Source: Incurvaria masculella (taxonomy: Eukaryota > Arthropoda > Insecta > Lepidoptera > Incurvariidae). From it: 64,000 bases of DNA. The notes below the pieces were generated by a model. That model had not been told where the DNA came from and ran no database searches. It was given only the letters and a program-made list of their open reading frames with translations. Positions 24,001 through 36,000 of the stretch are shown here, in pieces. The stretch is from positions 310,001 through 374,000 of the forward strand of contig OX335663.1 of assembly GCA_946894095.1 (NCBI GenBank), read 5' to 3'. The position numbers and the translations under genes were made by a program. Position 1 is the stretch's first letter. Each line of letters starts with the position of its first letter.

Positions 24001-27000
24001 TATTGTAACTTTTGTTGGCAACACTCAAGGGTAGGCAACACTCCAGTGACGCGGAGCGGAGTGAAGTTGCACCGGAAGACGGAGGCGGCGGAAGGGGGTT
24101 GACCGCCATGTTGTTCAGAGTGAAGACGAAAAGGAAGAGCTCTCCACGTGCAATTGAGTCTCATCTGTTTTAGGCTCATTAGAGTATATCCTGATATTAC
24201 AATCATCTGCAGTATTGACCCTTGGTTTAATTAGATAACACTTTTTTTTTCGAAAATGTATGGGGAAAATGTTTTGGTTTTGCAAAACTATTTGCAAAGT
24301 TGTTAATTTTCAGGCCTTGTATGTGTGGTTTAAAGTAACACCCGTATTGTCAGGACAGCCCATATTAAGAACGGCCCGTAAGCTATGCTCCCCATATAAA
24401 CGTAGTTTACTAATCATTTGGAAACCGCTATTCCAATTAAATTTATATTTAATATCTAATATCAGGTAAGAAGTATCTGTGTCTGCACGCTTTTTTTTTT
24501 TTAAAAATCCAAACTGAATAAAATTAACGCAAAAAGAAAATCTTCATACGAAAACTTCGGTCGTTTTCTCTGTGGTTTGACCCAGAATACAATTACCGAA
24601 AAAACAAAGACATGCAGAAATAGATATTTGTAGCCTAATATTAGATACTAAATATCAAGTAAGTTGGAACAGCGGTTTTCAAATTATTAGTAAACTACGT
24701 TTGTATGGGAGGCGAAATTTTCTAAAGCTTACGGGCCGACCTTAATGTACACCGACTGCAGCAAGGCATTCCACAGGGCGCAACCTAACATTTTAATAAA
24801 AAATATTTCTGGTATCCACAGTTCTCCATCATGCGCTAGTGTGAATTCAATTTAAATAACAGATCTCAACACCTCGTTACGCATGTTTACCTTCTGTTTT
24901 TTACATAATTAGCTCTGGTGTACCTCAGGGGTCTCACCTTGTTCCTATTTTCTTTTAAATATACAAATAACAATAATATTGTTAGATTCCTGCAGCTTGG
25001 GATGCTCTGCCGGATCAACGCAGCCCTGCATGCTTAATGGTACGCACCCAGCGCTATAGTGGAAGTCGAGCGCTTGCACGTTGAGAGCGGCGAGCGTGGA
25101 GTTGCCGGGCCAGCGCCGCCCCTCCAGCGTGAGACGCCGCACGTCGCCGTGACTCGCCACCACCAGTGAGGCTGGAAGGTCCGTTGGATCTACGCGAACC
25201 ACACACACTGATTACGACAAGAATAACAAAGATTTATTTTATTAAATGTTTGATTGTCTAGCAGCTTTCGTTGATGCATCTTTTCATTTTTTTGGCAACC
25301 ATATGGCATTTTTGTGCTATCCATATGCCCCCATTGCAACCCACCAGCTCTGTGGCATATTTTGTGATATATTATCAAACTGTCCATAAGATAATGAAAA
25401 AGCCAAGAAAGTGTTTACACCTAATGGAGGAAAATAAACGAATATTTTTTCCAGTATTTTCCAAAACCGGACATCAAAGAAGAGCCGATACATCATCCTG
25501 ATTAGAAATGTATTCAAATGTCTGGAAATCAAATGGGCACCCAATCATACGTGGGTCGGAACAAACATGTGGGCAAACTAATGCATGTGAAAACATATGA
25601 CTACTTGATGCTTTTTTTAAATATTGAACTTGTGTATTGACCTAAATTATTTATAATTGATTTTAAAATATGGTATTGTAGAAAATGTGTTAATTGTGTA
25701 ATGTTGTATTCTAGATTTAAGCATACATTTTGTACATATGAGGTCCCAGTTTTGCTAGGACCCTTATCAAAAAAAATATTTGACATTGTCCAAGTGTAAC
25801 AAAGTGTACCTAAGGACGAATAAAGAATTGAATTAATTGAATTGAAAACAAATTTACGTTTGTTCGTAATAAAACTCCAGTGCCATAATTTACCACCCAT
25901 GTCTACCTACAAACACACAAAATGTAATTGAATTAATTTAAATTTTAAACTTAACACCTTATTGAGTAACCTCTGTAAAATAACAGGACTAGGACTCAAA
26001 TGGCAAGAAACTGCTTGACGGTTTAAACCTACACCATTGTTATCTTTGTTCGCTTACTCGAGTTCGATAAAAAGTTTTCAACATAAAACATCATAATATT
26101 CATACATTTAAGACTTACAAATACTAATATAGTTTAGATGTGTTGGTTTTAAGAAGTTTTGTCAACAATTACTGAGTAGTGTCGATTTTGATCATCGGTT
26201 TGCACCACACTCGGGCATCAGTTTGCTGCTCATTCGCAGACTCTTTACTTACTCCGTTAGCAAAATTCAACATTTTTTTTATGACAAACCAGCATGGGTG
26301 GCTATGCCGAGGGACCTCAAGTCTCCGGGACATAACATTACATCTCACCTTGCGAAACCAGCCATTTAGCCGACTATTTTACAGCTATCGAGCTTGTTCA
26401 AATTACTACTTCAAAGACATCCAGTAGAAGGTATGAGGGAGGGCACTTTCTATTGCATCGACGATACGTAAGGTGTGTGTGTAAGTAGACTAGACATAAA
26501 TAGTTTTAAGCGTAGAATTAAGCTTATGGTTATTGAAAAGTGTTAACCACCGTTAAGGATACGTTTGAGAATAAAAATATGTTCATTCTGGAGTCTGACC
26601 ACTGATTTACCTTTAAGGTGGCCCAACCCGGCGGGCCTAACTCATTCGCGGGCACGGTACAAAACCGTGCTGTTGCGCTCTGGGACCTTCTCTGTTTCAA
26701 AGAATAAGACAGGTTCCGTGATGAGGAAGATGCAACATGTCCACAAAAAAGACAATGTGCATAGTGTATGATTTGGTAAGATTTACGAAAATTTTAATTT
26801 CAAAACGACTTATAGCTAAAAGTAAACCACGACCGCTCTAGTAAAAAATCGAACAAAAACCAAATAGATTATAAATCTTGATTAAATAAGCTATGTCTGA
26901 TGATTAATCTTTTTAAGATGTGCTTACTTTATCATTGCGTAATCCACCTCCAAAGTTATTGTATAAAACGCGCGAAAAATGCGAACTTTCGGACCTTATA

Positions 27001-30000
27001 ACTTAGAAACCAAACACAATTTTACAATGCCAATGGTCATCAGACATCTAGTTCGATCAAATAAAGCTATTTTGAGCAAAATTTTGGATCTATGACAAGA
27101 AATATGGGCGTGATCTTCTTTCCCCTTTTGTATGGGGAGATGAGCGGGACGGGCCACCTTAACAACGGAAATAACTTTCACTTGATTTTTTTTTTACAAT
27201 TTGACATTTTTAGTCTATTTTATTACAATATGTATCTTGACATTGAATGCTACATTGTTGTAGAAATTAATTTATTAATTTACTTGTTAGTATGTAATTC
27301 GTTTTTCACAAGTTGATGAATGTAGTGACGATGTTAAATGTGGAAATATGATAATTCTGAGTGCAGCAAGCCATCTATGGATGATAAATAAAATACAAAT
27401 ACAAGTACGTACCGTTGAGGGCGGCGCAGGAGTGTCGGTCGGCGGCGAGCCGGTAGCCGGCGACGCACGAGCACAAGAACGAGCCGGCCGTGTTCTGGCA
27501 GCGCTGGTCGCACGTGCCCTCCAGCGCGCACTCGTCCGCATCTACCGAAATCAATTCAGGTTACCAATTGTAACGGATTTAATTTCAGTACAGAGTCTAC
27601 ATAGGAATTTTACTAATTTCAAATTTCCCTCTAATTCTACCTACCCACGGTTTTCGGCCTCAAGACGAAAAAAAACGAAAAGAGAAAAACTCTTGTGGCG
27701 GGTGCGACCGAAGTGCCTGCTAATTATGAGACTGAGAAGATTTACTACTGTTTTGGACAAGTTTGGTTTTCTTACGAGACTTTCACAGTTGTGCAAAGTG
27801 AAGTGTTGTGTCACAAGTGTGGCAAACTATACAATGTCCAAAACTATACAATGTACACAACCAATCATCCTTCTGGAAACAGCCACGGGGGAACAGCAGT
27901 AATTGTTAGAAGCAACATTAAACATTATCCCATAGAAGAATACAGAACAGAAAAAATCCAAGCTACATCAATAAAAATCATAGACAATAAAATCGAAACA
28001 GTATTATCAGCCATTTATTGTCCTCCTAGACACACAATCACTGCTAAAGATTACACCGACTACTTTTCTTCATTAGGTGCAAGATTCATCAGTGGTGGGG
28101 ATTGGAATTCAAAACATCTGCATTGGGGCTCCAGACTTATCAACCCTAGAGGAAGACAACTACTCAAAGCAACATAAGACATGAAACTGGAATGCATCAC
28201 TAGTAAGGAACCTACCTACTGGCCGACAGATAGACATAAGATCCCTGACTTGCTGGATTTCTTCATCAGTAGAAATGTAGACAGTAATTATATAAAGGTG
28301 GAATCATGTACAGACCTAACCTCAGATCACACCCCGGTTATCCTGAACATTAATACAAACATTTTACTGGTTGAACCCCCTTCCAGATTATATAACCTTA
28401 GAAACACAAACTGGGAACTGTACCAAAATTTTATAGCTACAGAAACGAAACTGAATACTAGACTTAGTAATGTGGAAAAGTTGGAAAATGCAGTTGAGGA
28501 ACTCAACAAAATCATCCACAGAGCTGCTAATATCGCCACAGCTAAACATAAAGGACATCCCCCCAAACAAAATACATATCCAAAAGACATCAAGGAGAAA
28601 ATACAAGAATGTCGCAGACTAAGAAGAATTTGGCACGCTAATCGATACCCGACTGACAAAACTATATTTAATCGCTACTCGGAGGAACTGAAAAAACTTA
28701 TAAAAACTTTCAACAACAATAATTTCCAAACAGTTCTCTCAAGCCTAACTCCGACGCTGGATACAAACTACTCACTGTGGAAAGCAACTAAAAACCTGAA
28801 CGGCCCGAAGACCCCGATACCACCTATCAAAAAGAATACTGGTGGATGGGCCAGATCTGACCAGGAGAAAGCGGACACTTTTTCAGAACACCTCAGTGGA
28901 GTCTTCCAACCGCACCCCGAGAATAACAAAGAGCATACTGCAGAGATAAAGGAATACCTTGAATCAGCAACACAAATGAGTCTTCCTCTGAAAAACACAA
29001 GTCCTAAAGAAGTTACCAGAGAGATAAGAAATCTACAAGAAGGTAAATCACCTGGATATGACCTCATTGATGCAACATTACTAAAACATCTCCCCCACAA
29101 AGGATGTATGAGACTGGTCAACATATTCAATGCGTGCATGAGATTAGGACATTTCCCTGGTCAATGGAAAATAGCCGAAGTGGTGAAGGTACCTAAACCT
29201 GGTAAGCCCCCACATGAGACATCTTCGTACCGACCTATTAGCTTATTGCCAGTTGCTGGAAAATTGTTTGAAAAAATATTGCTCAATAGAATGAAGGATC
29301 ATCTAATCAACATACTACCGAACCACCAATTTGGATTTCGAGAGAAACACGGGACAGTCGAACAAGTACACCGCATTGTTGATGTTATCAGCAGATGCCT
29401 AGAAAATAGATCGTACTGTTCCGCTGTCTTTTTAGATATTAGCCAAGCATTCGATAAGGTCTGGCACGAAGGTCTACTGTATAAATTAAAAAAGGTGCTC
29501 CCACACTCCTATCTACCAACACTTCAATCGTACCATGATAAAAGAAGTTACCAGGTTAAGTACAAAAACGAACGCTCAGCCCTACACGAAATCGGATCTG
29601 GGGTCCCGCAAGGCAGCATACTAGGACCAGTACTGTACCTCATTTACACTGCAGATCTCCCGACGAGTGACAACACGACGACTGCAACGTATGCTGACGA
29701 TACCGCCTTACTCTCAGCACACGTGGACCCTAGAACTGCTTCGCTGTCACTACAAAAACACCTAAATCAAGTAGAGAAGTGGCTAAAACAGTGGAGAATT
29801 AACGCAAACCAGAGCAAATCTACACATGTAACATTTACTCTCAGAAAAGAAACTTACCCTCCAGTAAGGTTGAACAACGAGGAAATTCCCCAAGAAGATC
29901 ATGCTAAATACCTAGGAATGCACCTCGACAGAAGACTGACATGGCAGAAGCATATCTGGACCAAGAGAAAGCAGCTCGATATAAAACTTCGCAGCCTAAA

Positions 30001-33000
30001 CTGGCTAATCGGACGCAACTCCAAACTAAATGACAACAGCAAAATGATGGTATATAAAACGATTCTGAAACCAATATGGACCTATGGCATACAGCTATGG
30101 GGCTCAGCTAGCAATAGCAACATCGAAATACTCGAACGATTTCAGAGCAAGACATTAAGAACGATGTACCATATCCCACAATGCATAAGCAACAAATATA
30201 TATATCTTGACTTTAACATAAAGACAGTCAAACAAGAAATAGCCCAACACAGTGTTAAATACCAAAGGAAGCTATCACACCATGTAAACGAACTCGCAGT
30301 GGCATTGAGCGGAGAGGGTGGCCTTCATCATACTAGATTGAAACGAAACGACATCTGTAGTCTGAGTAATAGATTCTCCTAAGCCAAAAAGAGAGTCTGT
30401 TGGATCATTCCAATAAAAAGAAACTCTCGGAAAAGACAACCAAAACAGAGAAACATCAAATAAAGAAGTGGCTTATTGTTTCCTAAACAGATTGCCATGA
30501 AGCAGATACAACACAAAAAAAAAAAAAAAACAAGTGTGGGCAAACCATAGTTTTGTTGAGGCGCCCAACATACCAAGAAGAGGAAGGGCCGGCAGGACAC
30601 CACACCGCCCTATCACCTGAGCTAGCCGTGTCATATTAAGTGGATGTGCAAGGTACTCCAAACTTTTCATTATCAAATGTGCCCCGGCGAAAAACCGGCG
30701 CTACACAATCATTCATACCAATTCAGGAGGATTCGTACACTCCTTGTGAACATTTCGACATCCGAATTCGGAATTGGGAAAAATTGGAGACAAACTTAGC
30801 CGCAGCGAGGTACAGGTGTAATGTCTTCATGGAGATGGACGAAGAGACATTTTGAACATTTGAAATTTGGACAAACATGTCAACTGTTAACAACTCAGTC
30901 GCTCGGCGTGGGGCTGTGGCTTACCGACGCACTTGTCGCCGCTGGGCTCCTGGCCGGGCGGGCAGTAGCAGGCGGGCCCGTCCAGCGTGGGCCGGCAGCC
31001 GCCCGCGCACCGCACGCCCGCGCACGCCGTCGCATTCTCTGCAACACGACACATTGTCCACAGCAGTTACAACCGGGACCACAGCAGTAACTCAACTCAG
31101 GCGATTTTTGAGATAAATACCTTCCCTCCATCGAGTGTCGGGGTTGTCACTTAAATATTGGCGGAGCACTGTTGGTTCTGTTATTTTTAAAAAGATAGCT
31201 TCGAAGGACAATTCGCAACAGTTCAATACCGCTAAACTAGCTTCGAGTTTATACAAGCGAAATGTGCCTGTACAGGTAACGAAATCGGGACTTTGCATGG
31301 AGTTGAGCTACTGGATGTAATCCTTTATATATATATTCTGTGACATTACCGCTGTTCACTACTGTGAAGGAGTCGTAGACAGAGATACTTTTCTGGCACG
31401 TTATTATTTACAATCTTCAGTAAAAAATCGCCATAAAAAGAATTGGTGATCTTAGACGTTCTCTGGTGTTTTTTATGATTTTGGTGCTCCTTGTTCTTAG
31501 GTGTTCTCTGGGGTGTTCTTTAATCTATTTACGACGGCTTTTACTTGTACTGTTTAGAAAATACTATATAATATTGTTAGTTAAGTAATTTCTATTTTAA
31601 TCCATTTGCAGTAAGTTTTTCTTTCTTTTGTTCTTGTTCTTTTCCTTAAATTGTTCTGCAAAAATTGTTTGGCAATATTATTTAGATGTAAGTATGAATT
31701 TCATTACTGTGGACGGAAAACCATTAAAGTTTCTTTGTGATCTTACTTGAGTTGATCGAATACGCGGAACTATCAGTTTTTTATGTAACTAATTGTAGTT
31801 TTTTTTATTATTTATTTATTGGTAATTTGATTACCAAAAATTTGAATAAATGAAGTGAAATCAAATTATAACATCCTGACAATAAAATGAATACTTCGTT
31901 AAGGTCAGGTATGTAATTGTAATTGCAGAGCATGCATGAAAAGATGTATCTCTGTAGTGTAGAGGAAGGGAAACAAGTATCTGTGCCAACCCTTACGGGT
32001 GTAGTGGCATGATGGTATGTGCGTTTAATGACGCCCATACCGCTTGCGCAGGTCTGCAGACAGCAGCCGCCTCGTCACCTTCATAGACGACAATGGCTGG
32101 CCAGGGTAGCAAGAATTGAGGGGTCGTTGTACAAAGGACAACTCAACGTGGGCAGGCAGCGACCACTCCCACACAACAACAACAACGTGCATATAATGAA
32201 TGGAGAGTGACGCACGGCAGTGGTCCCACTCATCGCTGTTGTCGGGGCAGTTGCCGGCGCCGTTGCAGAACAGCTCGGTGGCGACGCACGCGTACCCCGC
32301 GTCCCCCGCGCCGCCCGCCGCCGCCGCCGCCGCGCACCGCGCCTCGTTCCCCGGGCACCGGAACCCCTGCTCGCCTGCCGGACGCGCCGCGTTCAAACAA
32401 AAACCGAACTCATCAGATTTATTGCTCAAAATCTCATGCAGGAATCTTTTTCTTACTTAATTGATATCATTTGTGAGATAATTATGAGGCAAAGTGCAAA
32501 AAGATGCTAATTGTAAAAGTATGGCAACTTTTTGCTCACATCCTCGGAATGATCTGCGCGATTCCGACTTATATTCGTAATTGTGTAATGAGATTAAATA
32601 CTCGCCAATATAGCCTTGGCTAGTAACTTTCTATGTATGAAGGAGTTATAGCAAAAATATATACGAAAGACTGTGGCGCTATCTACTTTGACGCACACAC
32701 CGCCTTAAATGAATGAATAAATAACGAGTTGAATGAGTAGGGACAGGTGGAGTGAATGGTCGCTACCACGGATGGATGCTACTAATAAAAAACCGGCGAA
32801 GTGCGAGACGGACTCGCACACGAAGGGTTCCGTACCATCGTACAAGATTAAACATAAAAAAATCACGTTTTTTGTATGGGAACCCCCTTTGATCTTTATT
32901 ATTATTTAATGTTCCCTATTTGTTGTTATAGCGGCAAAATAAATACACACTCTGTGAAAATTTAAGCTGCCTACCTATTACGGTTTATGAGATACAGCCC

Positions 33001-36000
33001 TGTGACAGACGGACGGACGGACGGCCGGCCGGACGGACGGACGAACGGACGGACAGTGGAGGCTTAGTAATAGGGTTCCGTTAGCACCCTTTGGGTACGG
33101 AACCCTAAAAAGTACTAGCTGAGACACGGGCGACACCGCCCAGTTCGGCTATACTATATGAACTGTATGTGTAAACTGTACAAATGAAATGAAATAAATA
33201 AATAAATACTGACAGGAGAGGGGGTCCTCGTCGCTCTTGTCGCGGAAGCCGCAGTCGAAGTCGCCGTCGCAGCGCCAGCCCGCCGGGATGCAGTGGCCCG
33301 TCACGTTGCAGCGGAACTGGCCCTCCACGCAGCGGGTCTGCGAGTCTGCGGGCAGCGTCGGAACATACTCATTCATTATTATCCTACTAATATTATAAAC
33401 GCGAAAGTTTGTATGTATGTATGGATGTTTGTTACTATTTCACGTCAAAACTACTGAATGGATTTTAACGAAACTTTACAATAATATAGCTCATGCATGA
33501 GAATAACTCATAGGCCACAATTTATAAATATATTGTGTGAATTGTCCAAAATATCAAGTTAGTAGGAAAAAATCTACCATCTGCGAGCTAGCGTGCACTA
33601 CCAAAACCGCTAGAGTTACACATATGTAATGTATGATGGAAATATTTATCTTAAATAGTCCTACAAGCCAAGTCCTTTTTAAGCCAACTTTGCAACCAAA
33701 TTGTATCATTCAATTTCTCTAATGAAAATCAAACGGAAAGTAAGTGATTCCCGCCAACTGACGCCGAATCAATGTCTCCAATGATGATAGGCGCTGACAC
33801 AGATAGCATGTTTAATGAAAAGAAAACTGAGAAGACAAAGGTTCTCAGAAAAGTCAAATCCAGCTCACCTCGCGAAACCACGCTCAGCGAGGCACCATAC
33901 CAGCGGATTTACGGACTATCGAAGAGCTATCGTTTTAATTAAGTTTGAAGGCTCCCAGGTTTGAGGAAAGGCACCCACCAGCAGACAAATTTATATCCAT
34001 ATGCTGGCGGGCGGCTAGAGCTAGTGCAGGTATAGGTACGGTAACAAATAGATACTGTTTACACAGCTATTAAATAGTTGCAAGAGATGGCGCCACCACT
34101 GCATGAACATTGCAGTGGTGTTTGCATGTGACGGGTAGTTTATAAGGTTTCGTTTTACACAAATAAAATAAGATTTTCACTAACAATATCGGTGGGTTTC
34201 ATTACGTATATAACGTTTCAGTAGTGTGTGCACGGATACGAAGTAGACACAAGGTAGGTACCGCAGCCGAGTCGCTCGTCGGAGGAGTCGTCGCAGTCGG
34301 CGCGGCGGTCGCAGCGCCAGTGCGCGGGGATGCAGCGCGAGCCGTCCGCGCAGCGGAACTGGCTCGCGGCGCACGACACGCCCTCCGCGCCCTCCGCGCC
34401 CTCCCCACCCTCCGCCGCGTCGAGCGCCTCGCCCAGCGGGTCTGCGGGGCAACAGTGCACTCGTCAGCGATCGGTTTGCCGTAACGCCAATTTAGGTGAC
34501 AACTTAGACTACCAGCTCTGAGCCGGTAGTCTAAGTTGTCACCTAAATTGGCGTTACGGCAAACCGATCGACTGGCGTTTTAAAATGTATGGAGAAATTG
34601 AAGAGCGCGCGCAGCGGGCGTTACGCGAACTAACATTTGCGAGTCCGAGCTTGATTTGACAGCTTACTCAACGTTGCCGTAAATACGTCGACGTTGCCGT
34701 TTACCTCCACTCCGCGTTTTCATACAAATCGGAAGTCCGCGTTTGACTTTGACAGCTTGAAGAAGTAAAACCACAGAATATCTAGTAAAAACTTGTATGG
34801 AGTTTGGAGAATACGCCAGTCGATCGGTTTGCCGTAAACGCCAATTTAGGTGAGAACTCAGACTGACCACTCTGGTGTGGACTTCATATTGTTCGCTGTG
34901 GCAAAGTACTCATCGCCCGAGACTGCTGCAAGAGCTTTTTTTTTATGCAACCTGACATGGATGGCTAATACCACACAACTACCGTTATGATATTAGCCCA
35001 ATACACCACATTCCCGAAGAAATTAGGTGCCATGCCAGGAACTTCCCTTTATGAGCACGGCTACATTGAACTGGATGGAAAACACGAACCATTTTTCATT
35101 GCCGCTTCCACCATAGTTTCATCCAATGCGATGGTACCAACCCGGGCGGGCTTAGCCCTACCACCTAGTAGGGGAAGAGGACCTACAGTTTTAAATGGAT
35201 TCCGAACCATGGAGCAGATCGCATTCGTGACGAAATGCATTTATCGAACGCAGAAAGAGAAATAAAGTGGTGCATGTCGGGGCGAGGAATTGAACCAGAC
35301 GTCTGGTACGCTAGGCTAGTCCCCGCGCCACTAGGCTATGAGCCGCTCAAAAGCTGTTCTTAATGACCTAGGGAGGGCTGTGATGCTTATCGTAGCGAGG
35401 GACGCCCTTGGAGTCGGTGCGCTATAAGGGGAAGGACCCGGGCCCCGGGGCTTTTTCCGTTTGGGGGCTGGACCACTATATTTGCCGCAGCGCGGGTGCG
35501 TGATATAGCCGCTTGGCCGCTGCGCTCGGGATGGTTCTTCGGAAAAGTAGGCTGGTAAGATGCCGCAGCCGAGCTGGGGGTCCATTCAGGGCAAGAGTGA
35601 GTTCGAGTTCGGGAGTGAGTTAACCTAAAAATAGCTGGGAAACATATTATTATTTAAATACTGGAACCGTTATTTACGGGACAGACCAGATTTTTACCTA
35701 ACTGTAATGATATTCAAGAAGTGTAGAAACATTAACTATTTAAAAAAGTGAGTTGATATTTAGTGACGAATTCGAACTCACTCTTGCCCTTAATGGACCC
35801 CCTGCTCGTTCAATGAGTCGTCGCCAGTGCGCGGGGATGCAGCGCGAGCCGTCGACGCAGCGTCTCCTCCCAGCGGAACGAGTTGGAAGGCAACATTGCA
35901 CTCGTAAAGAGGTTAGACCAATGACGCACCGCAGGAACTGAATTTAGAACGGCGATATTTGACTGTGGAATGTAGCGGGCAAAGGAGAATGCCATGAGAA

